This document shows positions 40,276-53,900 of a stretch of 64,000 nucleotides of DNA, in pieces; positions within the stretch are counted from its first letter, which is position 1; every line of letters begins with the position of its first letter. Origin of the DNA: Limnomonas spitsbergensis (Eukaryota; Chlorophyta; Chlorophyceae; Chlamydomonadales); contig JAYJMM010000017.1 in NCBI GenBank assembly GCA_037349105.1, positions 992,001 to 1,056,000 on the forward strand. Reading direction: 5' to 3'. A model generated the notes under the pieces. The model saw only the letters and a list, made by a program, of their open reading frames with translations. It had not been told where the DNA came from and ran no database searches. A program made the position numbers and the translations under genes.

Positions 40276-42351
40276 CTACACTTTGTCAGCTACCTTCCCA
40301 CTGCCTACCCTCTTCATCCCCGTTCGCTCCCCCGCTCCCTCCTCCCGCTTCATCTCGACCTCGGGCTCTGCAGCTGCTGGCCCACCGCCCGCAGCCGCTG
40401 CTGCCTCCGCCCCCTCCTCCCGACCCCGCTTGGGTGCCTGCTTCCTGCTCGCCGCCGCCGCCTCGGCCTCAGCCGCCGCCGCTGCTGCTGCCGCCGCTGC
40501 TGCTGCCGCCGCTGCTGCTGCCGCCGCCTCAGCCTCCGCCTCCCTCTTCGCCTCCTCCTCCTCCAGCTTTGCCTCAGCAGCCCGCTGCGCCTTGTGCTCG
40601 TCCACCCGTTTTTTCAAGTCTGGGTAGATGGACATGGCAGCCACTTCCAGGTTGTCCTGATGCATGACGATTGGGGTTAGCAGGTTAGACAAACCCTCGA
40701 TAACCGCGTGATACATTTCGACGCCTCATACAGTCAGACCGATTTGACTCATTTAAAAGTATCACGAAGACACGAGGGTAGAATTGTGAAGGAGGCCTTA
40801 TAGTAGCACACCTAGTGCTTTCAAGGGCTGCTACGGCCGAACGAATGGCTTCCTTATTCCACGCCTGAGGCATGTCGTCCATTTCTTTATTTATGAAGCA
40901 GGCCTACCATTGCACTTGCGGACAAGGCCAGGTAATGCCTGGACACCGTCCGAAATGCCCCAGTGCCCTACCATAGTGAAGAAGGCATACCTTTGCTCTT
41001 GCAAACGAGGCCAAGTGGTGCCTAGACAGCATCCACAATGCCCCAGTGCCCTACCATAGTGAAGCAGGCCTACCATTGCACTTGCAGACAAGGCCAGATG
41101 ATGCCTGGACCCCTTCTGCACTGCCCTAGAGCCCTGCCATTGAGATTTGAGAAGCAGGCCTACCTTTGAACTTGCAAACGAGGCCAGGTGGTGCCTAGAC
41201 AGCATCCACAATGCCCGAGTGCCCTACCATAGTGAAGCAGGCCTACCATTGCACTTGCGGACAAGGCCAGGTGGTGCCTAGACCCCATCTGCACTGCCCT
41301 AGTGCCCTACCATTGAGATTTGAGAAGCAGGCCTACCTTTGAACTTGCAAACGAGGCCAGGTGGTGCCTAGACAGCATCCGCGAGGCCTTCCACGCATAC
41401 ACGCGGTTGGTGTTCTTGCGCTTGCACGTCTCCTCAATGCCGTTTTCGGGCTCCAGGTCCTCGCAGATGGGGCCCAGCATTTCCTGCAAGGAAGGGTTTG
41501 GGGGATGTAAAACAGGGTTGAGGTTTTGCATTCCTAAGAGGTAGGGTACAAATGGGGCCCAGCATTTCCTGCGAGGCAAAGTTTTAGGGCTTCAGGTTTT
41601 CGGGGTTTAAGTTTAAGATTGAGGTTCTACATTCTTTAGAGGTAAGATACAGACAGGTCCCAGCATTTCCTGCGAGACAGGGCTATAGGGTTTCAGGTTT
41701 GGGGGGTTGAGGTTTAGGGTTGGGGGTTGTGCATTCCATAGGTAGGATACAGCTGGGTCCCAGCATTTCCAGCGAGACAGGGTTGCAAGGCTTCAGATTT
41801 GGGGGGTCAAGCTTTAGGGTTAAGATTTTGCACTCCTATAAGGTCAGGTTCCTGGGGCTCAGCATTCTCTGCAATTAAAAGTGCACATGCTGCCCAGCAT
41901 GTCATGAGAGGAGGGTGCAAGAAACCGTTGCAGCAACCAGTGGCTCCATGCAAGGGCGCAGTGGAGGGGGGCAAGCTGACATGCTAGGTGATGAGCGCGG
42001 GGGAGGTTCAAGTCAAGTGGGCAGGATGAACCGCAGGTGCTTTGGTTCCGTCTAGAACGATGTCTTTAATTGGATTGTCACTACCGCAGAGCCTAATAAT
42101 AACATGATAACCATCATAGTAGCAGGCCCATCGGAAGGCCCTGCACTAAAAAAATACATTCAGTCATAAAGGTCAACCGAGACACTCCAGCCTTTGGAAC
42201 ATACCCCGGCGGCCCACATCCACTTGGGCACACCTTCAGACCTGTCAGGACCTTTCTCTCTGACACACACACACACACACCTTCGGAATCGGCAGGATCT
42301 TGTGCTCTGACACACACATACGCCTTGAGATCTGGCAGGATCTCACGCTTC

Positions 42352-42398
<47 letters not shown>

Positions 42399-44878
42399 TC
42401 GGAATCGGCAGGATCTTGTGCTCTGACACACATATACGCCTTGAGATCTGGCAGGATCTCACGCTCCCATACACACACACACACACACACACACACCTTG
42501 AAATCTCGCTGAATCTTTTTCTCCATCAAACACCCCTACCTTGAGATCTGGCAGGATCTTCCTCTCCGAGGCTTTCAAACCCACTCTGACACACACAAAC
42601 CCAAACCTTCATAACGGACAGGATCTTGCACTCCGACACACCTTGAGATCTGGCAAGACCTTGCGCTCCAATACACCTTAAGGTCTGGCGGGATTTTGCG
42701 CTCCGAGGCTCTGAAACCCGCCATCTGGTCGTGCGCTCTGACACACACAAACCTCCATAATGGACAGGATCTTGCGCTCTGACAAACACACACCTTGAGG
42801 TCTGGCAGGATCTTGCGCTCCGAGGCTCTCAAACCCGCCATCTGGTCTTCTGGCGCCATGATCATCGACGCAAAGCTGGGTTTGGGCTTCACGCGGCGGA
42901 CCTTGCCCGCGTGGAGCGCCCTAGGCGGAAGGCCGCCCGCACCCATGCCCGCTGCAGCCGCATCCGCCGTGCCCGCTGCCAGTGCCGAGGCCAGCTGCAG
43001 TTGCCCCGCCGCTGCTGCTGCATCCTCGGGCGCCCGCTCGAAAGGCAGGCAACCATCCTTCTTCCAAGCGACCCACTGAGTCTCGCGCTCCATCACGGAC
43101 CGCACCGCGTTGGCAAACTGATGGCCTGACGGGTCGGTCTTCGACATGGCCGCATACACCTGCATTCGATCATTCAGGGTTAAGGGTTGAAGCCTTATAC
43201 CACGTCAGCGAAAACCGATTGACTAGGGCTTCACACTTTACTTTAACTGCGGGTTTAAGGCTCCAAACCTCAAGTATGGCCGTGTAAACCAACAGATGCA
43301 GGTAGTGGGCTGACAACATCAGCCATGGCCGCGTCAACCTGCAGCTTGCAAGCTGATCTCCTCACCCTCTGCTCCTCACATACAACTGTCTGTCCTATCC
43401 GCCCCTCAGCGCACAATCGTGCACCTTTTCTGAAAGCTCCTCACACACACCTGCCTGTCCTATCCGCACACACCCGCGCACCTTCTCCGAGAGCTCCTCC
43501 AACCCTTCATGCTTAGATGCCGAAACGCCCGATCCCGCCGAGAGCTCATACCTATTCGACAGCTCATGTCCTCACACACACCGGTCTGTCCTATCCGCAC
43601 ACACCTACGCACCTTCTCCGAAAGCTCCTCCAGCCCTTCATGCTTTGATGCCGAAACGCCGGATCCCGCTGCGGCCGCCGTCCCGGCTGCAGCCGCTGTC
43701 TTGCTGCTGATGGGGTGCCTGATGAAGTGAAGCTGAATGGCAGCTTGGACCAGGAAGTGGCGCCGGAACGTTGCATCCCGCATCTGAAGCAGGTCCAGCG
43801 TCCAGGGGGTTGGGGTAATGAAATTGTTGGTTTGTTTAGGGGTATTGCAATTGTTTGTTTAGGGTTGAAATTGAAAGGTCACATCCCGCATCTGAAGTAG
43901 GTCCAGCTTCCAGGGGGTTAAGGTTATGAAATTGTTTTTAAAGGGTTTGAAATTGTTTTGTTTGTTTAGGGTTTATAATTATTGGTTTGTTAAGGGTTCG
44001 GATTTTTTGTTGGATTAAGGTTTGGAATTCTTATTTGTTTAGGGTTTGAAATTGTTTATTTGTGGGAGGTTTGAAATTGAAAGGTTGCCTGGCTCATCTG
44101 CAGCGGGCTTACGGTCAAAGGTGTAGGGTTTCCTAGAACTGTAAGGTCGTGCATCTGGAGCGTGGACGCAGGGAAGCGATGCCGCAAACATGCCAGTGCC
44201 AGTACTGGTCGCAGGCAAGCAAGCGCAAACGGCGATCTGGGGCAACCGCAGCAATCGCTATCTGGGGCATTGACACATGAAAGCGATGCCGCAAACATGC
44301 CCGTGCTAGTAGCTAAAAGTGTCCAGATTCTATCATTAAAAGGGTTGGCATACCAGGGCCAGGCGATTGAGCCCGGACGGTATTTCAAGTCCGATTTGCA
44401 AGCCGGACAGCCCCCGCTGCTGGTGAGGCACAATTTGGAGTCTTCCGCACTCGGACGCCCCGTCCACACACACCCCCGAGAAAATTGCTGGGGATTTACT
44501 TGGCAGACAGGCAGCGTGTATCCAAGAAGGCCAATGTCTGACATTAACAGCCTGATGCTGGTGACACAATAAGGAGCCTTGAACACCTTGCTGCCCCGTC
44601 CTCGGCTGCCCCCCCTAAGACACATGTTGGAAATTTATCGGCAGGGCACATCCAACAAGGCCGACGTCTGACCAAAAACACAAGCAGCTTGCTACTGGTG
44701 GCACAATGTCCAGTCTTGAACACTCAGCTGCCACGTCCTCAACCACCCCCGACACTTTATGAGAACTCACTCGGAAGACAAGCAGAGTGCATCCAAGAGA
44801 ACCAAAGTCTGACCTGCAACCCAAACAGCTTGCTGCTGGTGAGGTACTTGACGCTGGTGGCCGAGCCGCTGCCCTCGC

Positions 44879-44909
<31 letters not shown>

Positions 44910-47900
44910 TCCGGACGTTAATCTTGAAAAGCCTCCAGATGACGAGACGCCCGTGCCAGTGGCAGCATCGACGTCCATGGCGTCCCCCGTACCTGGCTCG
45001 GCCCCCGCGGCGTCAGCAATGGTCTGGTGAGAGGTGCCGATGGCAGGGACCGTGATGGGTAGCGACGCAAATGCCAAGAGCACGGTGTTGAGGTCGTCTT
45101 TGAAGCGGGCCCATGCCGAGTTCATCATCAGCTGAGCCGGGGTCTGCAAAGTGGTGCGGGGAGGTTATAATGAGGGAGTATGGCTCGGGAGGTTTTTGGG
45201 ATGGATGGTGGAGGAAAGAGAGAGGCGTGGCCGTCTTTGACGCGGCCCACTCTGCGTTCATCATTACCTGAGACGGTGTCTACATGGTGGTGCGGAAAGG
45301 TGAAGGGAGTTTGGGGCTAAAGGTTGAGACTGAGGTTTTTTGGGGGATGGATGGTAGAGGGGAGAGGGAGAGAGGCGTGGGCGTCTTTGAAGCGGGCCCA
45401 CACCGTGTTCATCATCAGCTGCGCCAGGGTGTGCAAAGTGGAGTGGCTGGGGGGTGTTTGGAATGGAAGGTAGAGGGGAGGGCGGAGGAAAGGGAGATGA
45501 GGTCGTGTGGCTGGGGGGTGTTTGGGCTGGAAGGTAGAGGGGAGGGCGGAGGAAAGGGAGATGAGGCAGAGAGATGAGGTCGTGTGGCTGGGGGGTGTTT
45601 AGGATGGAAGGTAGAGGGGAGGGCGGAGGAAAGGGAGATGAGGCAGAGAGATGAGGTCGTGTGGCTGGGGTGTGTTTAGGATGGAAGGTAGAGGGGAGGG
45701 CGGAGGAAAGGGAGATGAGGCAGAGAGATGAGGTCGTGTGGCTGGGGGGTGTTTAGGATGGAAGGTAGAGGGGAGGGCGGAGGAAAGGGAGATGAGGCAG
45801 AGAGATGAGGTCGTGTGGCTGGGGGGTGTTTAGGATGGAAGGTAGAGGGGAGGGCGGAGGAAAGGGAGATGAGGCAGAGAGATGAGGTCGTGTGGCTGGG
45901 GGGTGTTTGGGATGGAAGGTAGAGGGGAGGGCGGAGGAAAGGGAGATGAGGCAGAGAGATGAGGTCGTGTGGCTGGGGGGTGTTTAGGATGGAAGGTAGA
46001 GGGGAGGGCGGAGGAAAGGGAGATGAGGCAGAGAGATGAGGTCGTGTGGCTGGGGGTGTTTAGGATGGATGGTTGAGGGGAGGGCAGAGGAAAGGGAGAT
46101 GAGGCAGAGAGATGAGGTCGTGTGGATGGGGGGTGTTTGGGATGGAAGGTAGAGGGGGGGGCGGAGGAAAGGGAGATGAGGCAGAGAGATGGGGTCGTGT
46201 GGCTGGGGGGTGTTTGGGATGGAAGGTAGAGGGGAGGGCGGAGGAAAGGGAGATGAGGCAGAGAGATGAGGTCGTGTGGCTGGGGGGTGTTTGGGATGGA
46301 AGGTAGAGGGGAGGGCGGAGGAAAGGGAGATGAGGCAGAGAGATGAGGTCGTGTGGCTGGGGGGTGTTTGGGATGGAAGGTAGAGGGGAGGGCGGAGGAA
46401 AGGGAGATGAGGCAGAGAGATGAGGTCGTGTGGCTGGGGGGTGTTTAGGATGGATGGTTGAGGGGAGGGCAGAGGAAAGGGAGATGAGGCAGAGAGATGA
46501 GGTCGTGTGGCTGGGGGTGTTTAGGATGGATGGTAGAGGGGAGGGCGGAGGAAAGGGAGATGAGGCAGAGAGATGAGGTCGTGTGGCTGGGGGTGTTTAG
46601 GATGGAAGGTAGAGGGGAGGGCAGAGGAAAGGGAGATGAGGCAGAGAGATGAGGTCGTGTGGCTGGGGGGTGTTTAGGATGGAAGGTAGAGGGGAGGGCG
46701 GAGGAAAGGGAGATGAGGCAGAGAGATGAGGTCGTGTGGCTGGTGGGTGTTTGGGATGGATGGTAGAGGGGAGGGCAGAGGAAAGGGAGATGAGGCAGAG
46801 AGATGAGGTCGTGTGGCTGGGGGGTGTTTAGGATGGAAGGTAGAGGGGAGGGCGGAGGAAAGGGAGATGAGGCAGAGAGATGAGGTCGTGTGGCTGGGGG
46901 GTGTTTAGGATGGAAGGTAGAGGGGAGGGCGGAGGAAAGGGAGATGAGGCAGAGAGATGAGGTCGTGTGGCTGGGGGGTGCTTGGGATGGAAGGTAGAGG
47001 GGAGGTAGGGGAGGGCGGAGGAAAGGGAGATGAGGCAGAGAGATGAGGTCGTGTGGCTGGGGCGTGTTTGGGATGGATGGTAGAGGGGAGGGCAGAGGAA
47101 AGGGAGATGAGGCAGAGAGATGAGGTCGTGTGGCTGAGGGGTGCTTGGGATGGATGGTTGAGGGGAGGGCAGAGGAAAGGGAGATGAGGCAGAGAGATGA
47201 GGTTGTGTGGCTGGGGTGTGTTTGGGATGGATGGTAGAGGGGAGGGCAGAGGAAAGGGAGATGAGGCAGAGAGATGAGGTCGTGTGGCTGGGGGGTGTTT
47301 GGGATGGAAGGTAGAGGGGAGGGCGGAGGAAAGGGAGATGAGGCAGAGAGATGAGGTCGTGTGGCTGGGGGGTGTTTGGGATGGATGGTAGAGGGGAGGG
47401 CGGAGGAAAGGGAGATGAGGCAGAGAGATGAGGTCGTGTGGCTGGGGGGTGTTTAGGATGGAAGGTAGAGGGGAGGGCAGAGGAAAGGGAGATGAGGCAG
47501 AGAGATGAGGTCATGTGGCTGGGGGTGTTTAGGATGGAAGGTAGAGGGGAGGGCGGAGGAAAGGGAGATGAGGCAGAGAGATGAGGTCGTGTGGCTGGGG
47601 TGTGTTTAGGATGGAAGGTAGAGGGGAGGGCGGAGGAAAGGGAGATGAGGCAGAGAGATGAGGTCGTGTGGCTGGGGTGTGTTTGGGATGGTTGGTAGAA
47701 GGGAGGGCGGAGGAAAGGGAGATGAGGCAGAGAGATGAGGTCGTGTGGCTGGGGGTTTTTAGGATGGAAGGTAGAGGGGTGGGCGGAGGAAAGGGAGATG
47801 AGGCAGAGAGATGAGGTCGTGTGGCTGGGGGTGTTTAGGATGGAAGGTAGAGGGGAGGGCGGAGGAAAGGGAGATGAGGCAGAGAGATGAGGTCGTGTGG

Positions 47901-50900
47901 CTGGGGGGTGTTTGGGATGGAAGGTAGAGGGGAGGGCGGAGGAAAGGGAGATGAGGCAGAGAGATGAGGTCGTGTGGCTGGGGCGTGTTTGGGATGGATG
48001 GTAGAGGGGAGGGCGGAGGAAAGGGAGATGAGGCAGAGAGATGAGGTCGTGTGGCTGGGGGGTGTTTGGGATGGAAGGTAGGGGGGAGGGCGGTGGAAAG
48101 GGAGATGAGGCAGAGAGATGAGGTCGTGTGACTGGGGGTGTTTAGGATGGAAGGTAGAGGGGAGGGCGGAGGAAAGGGAGATGAGGCAGAGAGATGAGGT
48201 CGCGTGGCTGGGGTGTGTTTAGGATGGATGGTAGAGGGGAAGGCGGAGGAAAGGGAGATGAGGCAGAGAGATGAGGTCGTGTGGCTGGGGGTGTTTAGGA
48301 TGGAAGGTAGAGGGGAGGGCGGAGGAAAGGGAGATGAGGCAGAGAGATGAGGTCGTGTGGCTGGGGTGTGTTTGGGATGGAAGGTAGAGGGGAGGGCGGA
48401 GGAAAGGGAGATGAGGCAGAGAGATGAGGTCGTGTGGCTGGGGGGTGTTTGGGATGGAAGGTAGAGGGGAGGGCGGAGGAAAGGGAGATGAGGCAGAGAG
48501 ATGAGGTCGTGTGGCTGGGGGGTGTTTAGGATGGAAGGTAGAGGGGAGGGCGGAGGAAAGGGAGATGAGGCAGAGAGATGAGGTCGTGTGGCTGGGGTGT
48601 GTTTAGGATGGAAGGTAGAGGGGAGGGCGGAGGAAAGGGAGATGAGGCAGAGAGATGAGGTCGTGTGGCTGGGGGGTGTTTAGGATGGAAGGTAGAGGGG
48701 AGGGCGGAGGAAAGGGAGATGAGGCAGAGAGATGAGGTCGTGTGGCTGGGGGGTGTTTAGGATGGAAGGTAGAGGGGAGGGCGGAGGAAAGGGAGATGAG
48801 GCAGAGAGATGAGGTCGTGTGGCTGGGGGGTGTTTGGGATGGAAGGTAGAGGGGAGGGCGGAGGAAAGGGAGATGAGGCAGAGAGATGAGGTCGTGTGGC
48901 TGGGGGGTGTTTAGGATGGAAGGTAGAGGGGAGGGCGGAGGAAAGGGAGATGAGGCAGAGAGATGAGGTCGTGTGGCTGGGGGTGTTTAGGATGGATGGT
49001 TGAGGGGAGGGCAGAGGAAAGGGAGATGAGGCAGAGAGATGAGGTCGTGTGGCTGGGGGGTGTTTGGGATGGAAGGTAGAGGGGAAGGCGGAGGAAAGGG
49101 AGATGAGGCAGAGAGATGGGGTCGTGTGGCTGGGGGGTGTTTGGGATGGAAGGTAGAGGGGAGGGCGGAGGAAAGGGAGATGAGGCAGAGAGATGAGGTC
49201 GTGTGGCTGGGGGGTGTTTGGGATGGAAGGTAGAGGGGAGGGCGGAGGAAAGGGAGATGAGGCAGAGAGATGAGGTCGTGTGGCTGGGGGGTGTTTGGGA
49301 TGGAAGGTAGAGGGGAGGGCGGAGGAAAGGGAGATGAGGCAGAGAGATGAGGTCGTGTGGCTGGGGGGTGTTTAGGATGGATGGTTGAGGGGAGGGCAGA
49401 GGAAAGGGAGATGAGGCAGAGAGATGAGGTCGTGTGGCTGGGGGTGTTTAGGATGGATGGTAGAGGGGAGGGCGGAGGAAAGGGAGATGAGGCAGAGAGA
49501 TGAGGTCGTGTGGCTGGGGGTGTTTAGGATGGATGGTAGAGGGGAGGGCAGAGGAAAGGGAGATGAGGCAGAGAGATGAGGTCGTGTGGCTGGGGGGTGT
49601 TTAGGATGGAAGGTAGAGGGGAGGGCGGAGGAAAGGGAGATGAGGCAGAGAGATGAGGTCGTGTGGCTGGTGGGTGTTTGGGATGGATGGTAGAGGGGAG
49701 GGCAGAGGAAAGGGAGATGAGGCAGAGAGATGAGGTCGTGTGGCTGGGGGGTGTTTAGGATGGAAGGTAGAGGGGAGGGCGGAGGAAAGGGAGATGAGGC
49801 AGAGAGATGAGGTCGTGTGGCTGGGGGGTGTTTAGGATGGAAGGTAGAGGGGAGGGCGGAGGAAAGGGAGATGAGGCAGAGAGATGAGGTCGTGTGGCTG
49901 GGGGGTGCTTGGGATGGAAGGTAGAGGGGAGGTAGGGGAGGGCGGAGGAAAGGGAGATGAGGCAGAGAGATGAGGTCGTGTGGCTGGGGCGTGTTTGGGA
50001 TGGATGGTAGAGGGGAGGGCAGAGGAAAGGAAGATGAGGCAGAGAGATGAGGTCGTGTGGCTGAGGGGTGCTTGGGATGGATGGTTGAGGGGAGGGCAGT
50101 GGAAAGGGAGATGAGGCAGAGAGATGAGGTTGTGTGGCTGGGGTGTGTTTGGGATGGATGGTAGAGGGGAGGGCAGAGGAAAGGGAGATGAGGCAGAGAG
50201 ATGAGGTCGTGTGGCTGGGGGGTGTTTGGGATGGAAGGTAGAGGGGAGGGCGGAGGAAAGGGAGATGAGGCAGAGAGATGAGGTCGTGTGGCTGGGGGGT
50301 GTTTGGGATGGATGGTAGAGGGGAGGGCGGAGGAAAGGGAGATGAGGCAGAGAGATGAGGTCGTGTGGCTGGGGGGTGTTTAGGATGGAAGGTAGAGGGG
50401 AGGGCAGAGGAAAGGGAGATGAGGCAGAGAGATGAGGTCATGTGGCTGGGGGTGTTTAGGATGGAAGGTAGAGGGGAGGGCGGAGGAAAGGGAGATGAGG
50501 CAGAGAGATGAGGTCGTGTGGCTGGGGTGTGTTTAGGATGGAAGGTAGAGGGGAGGGCGGAGGAAAGGGAGATGAGGCAGAGAGATGAGGTCGTGTGGCT
50601 GGGGGGTGTTTGGGATGGTTGGTAGAAGGGAGGGCGGAGGAAAGGGAGATGAGGCAGAGAGATGAGGTCGTGTGGCTGGGGGTTTTTAGGATGGAAGGTA
50701 GAGGGGAGGGCGGAGGAAAGGGAGATGAGGCAGAGAGATGAGGTCGTGTGGCTGGGGGTGTTTAGGATGGAAGGTAGAGGGGAGGGCGGAGGAAAGGGAG
50801 ATGAGGCAGAGAGATGAGGTCGTGTGGCTGGGGGGTGTTTGGGATGGAAGGTAGAGGGGAGGGCGGAGGAAAGGGAGATGAGGCAGAGAGATGAGGTCGT

Positions 50901-53900
50901 GTGGCTGGGGCGTGTTTGGGATGGATGGTAGAGGGGAGGGCGGAGGAAAGGGAGATGAGGCAGAGAGATGAGGTCGTGTGGCTGGGGGGTGTTTGGGATG
51001 GAAGGTAGGGGGGAGGGCGGTGGAAAGGGAGATGAGGCAGAGAGATGAGGTCGTGTGACTGGGGGTGTTTAGGATGGAAGGTAGAGGGGAGGGCGGAGGA
51101 AAGGGAGATGAGGCAGAGAGATGAGGTCGTGTGGCTGGGGGGTGTTTAGGATGGAAGGTAGAGGGGAGGGCGGAGGAAAGGGAGATGAGGCAGAGAGATG
51201 AGGTCGTGTGGCTGGGGGGTGTTTGGGATGGAAGGTAGAGGGGAGGGCGGAGGAAAGGGAGATGAGGCAGAGAGATGAGGTCGTGTGGCTGGGGGGTGTT
51301 TGGGATGGAAGGTAGAGGGGAGGGCGGAGGAAAGGGAGATGAGGCAGAGAGATGAGGTCGTGTGGCTGGGGGGTGTTTAGGATGGAAGGTAGAGGGGAGG
51401 GCGGAGGAAAGGGAGATGAGGCAGAGAGATGAGGTCGTGTGGCTGGGGGTGTTTAGGATGGATGGTTGAGGGGAGGGCAGAGGAAAGGGAGATGAGGCAG
51501 AGAGATGAGGTCGTGTGGATGGGGGGTGTTTGGGATGGAAGGTAGAGGGGAAGGCGGAGGAAAGGGAGATGAGGCAGAGAGATGGGGTCGTGTGGCTGGG
51601 GGGTGTTTGGGATGGAAGGTAGAGGGGAGGGCGGAGGAAAGGGAGATGAGGCAGAGAGATGAGGTCGTGTGGCTGGGGGGTGTTTGGGATGGAAGGTAGA
51701 GGGGAGGGCGGAGGAAAGGGAGATGAGGCAGAGAGATGAGGTCGTGTGGCTGGGGGGTGTTTGGGATGGAAGGTAGAGGGGAGGGCGGAGGAAAGGGAGA
51801 TGAGGCAGAGAGATGAGGTCGTGTGGCTGGGGGGTGTTTAGGATGGATGGTTGAGGGGAGGGCAGAGGAAAGGGAGATGAGGCAGAGAGATGAGGTCGTG
51901 TGGCTGGGGGTGTTTAGGATGGATGGTAGAGGGGAGGGCGGAGGAAAGGGAGATGAGGCAGAGAGATGAGGTCGTGTGGCTGGGGGTGTTTAGGATGGAT
52001 GGTAGAGGGGAGGGCAGAGGAAAGGGAGATGAGGCAGAGAGATGAGGTCGTGTGGCTGGGGGGTGTTTAGGATGGAAGGTAGAGGGGAGGGCGGAGGAAA
52101 GGGAGATGAGGCAGAGAGATGAGGTCGTGTGGCTGGTGGGTGTTTGGGATGGATGGTAGAGGGGAGGGCAGAGGAAAGGGAGATGAGGCAGAGAGATGAG
52201 GTCGTGTGGCTGGGGGGTGTTTAGGATGGAAGGTAGAGGGGAGGGCGGAGGAAAGGGAGATGAGGCAGAGAGATGAGGTCGTGTGGCTGGGGGGTGTTTA
52301 GGATGGAAGGTAGAGGGGAGGGCGGAGGAAAGGGAGATGAGGCAGAGAGATGAGGTCGTGTGGCTGGGGGGTGCTTGGGATGGAAGGTAGAGGGGAGGTA
52401 GGGGAGGGCGGAGGAAAGGGAGATGAGGCAGAGAGATGAGGTCGTGTGGCTGGGGCGTGTTTGGGATGGATGGTAGAGGGGAGGGCAGAGGAAAGGAAGA
52501 TGAGGCAGAGAGATGAGGTCGTGTGGCTGAGGGGTGCTTGGGATGGATGGTTGAGGGGAGGGCAGAGGAAAGGGAGATGAGGCAGAGAGATGAGGTTGTG
52601 TGGCTGGGGTGTGTTTGGGATGGATGGTAGAGGGGAGGGCAGAGGAAAGGGAGATGAGGCAGAGAGATGAGGTCGTGTGGCTGGGGGGTGTTTGGGATGG
52701 AAGGTAGAGGGGAGGGCGGAGGAAAGGGAGATGAGGCAGAGAGATGAGGTCGTGTGGCTGGGGGGTGTTTGGGATGGATGGTAGAGGGGAGGGCGGAGGA
52801 AAGGGAGATGAGGCAGAGAGATGAGGTCGTGTGGCTGGGGGGTGTTTAGGATGGAAGGTAGAGGGGAGGGCAGAGGAAAGGGAGATGAGGCAGAGAGATG
52901 AGGTCATGTGGCTGGGGGTGTTTAGGATGGAAGGTAGAGGGGAGGGCGGAGGAAAGGGAGATGAGGCAGAGAGATGAGGTCGTGTGGCTGGGGTGTGTTT
53001 AGGATGGAAGGTAGAGGGGAGGGCGGAGGAAAGGGAGATGAGGCAGAGAGATGAGGTCGTGTGGCTGGGGGGTGTTTGGGATGGTTGGTAGAAGGGAGGG
53101 CGGAGGAAAGGGAGATGAGGCAGAGAGATGAGGTCGTGTGGCTGGGGGTTTTTAGGATGGAAGGTAGAGGGGAGGGCGGAGGAAAGGGAGATGAGGCAGA
53201 GAGATGAGGTCGTGTGGCTGGGGGTGTTTAGGATGGAAGGTAGAGGGGAGGGCGGAGGAAAGGGAGATGAGGCAGAGAGATGAGGTCGTGTGGCTGGGGG
53301 GTGTTTGGGATGGAAGGTAGAGGGGAGGGCGGAGGAAAGGGAGATGAGGCAGAGAGATGAGGTCGTGTGGCTGGGGCGTGTTTGGGATGGATGGTAGAGG
53401 GGAGGGCGGAGGAAAGGGAGATGAGGCAGAGAGATGAGGTCGTGTGGCTGGGGGGTGTTTGGGATGGAAGGTAGGGGGGAGGGCGGTGGAAAGGGAGATG
53501 AGGCAGAGAGATGAGGTCGTGTGACTGGGGGTGTTTAGGATGGAAGGTAGAGGGGAGGGCGGAGGAAAGGGAGATGAGGCAGAGAGATGAGGTCGCGTGG
53601 CTGGGGTGTGTTTAGGATGGATGGTAGAGGGGAAGGCGGAGGAAAGGGAGATGAGGCAGAGAGATGAGGTCGTGTGGCTGGGGGTGTTTAGGATGGAAGG
53701 TAGAGGGGAGGGCGGAGGAAAGGGAGATGAGGCAGAAAGATGAGGTCGTGTGGCTGGGGTGTGTTTGGGATGGAAGGTAGAGGGGAGGGCGGAGGAAAGG
53801 GAGATGAGGCAGAGAGATGAGGTCGTGTGGCTGGGGGGTGTTTGGGACGGAAGGTAGAGGGGAGGGCGGAGGAAAGGGAGATGAGGCAGAGAGATGAGGT

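Noticed and set aside
40700..40885. Separate gene start MDDMPQAWNKEAIRSAV
   Set aside because: Short, and its phase does not join the next coding exon; the THOC1 exon at 41337 joins 40656 directly in phase 0, so I left it in the intron.
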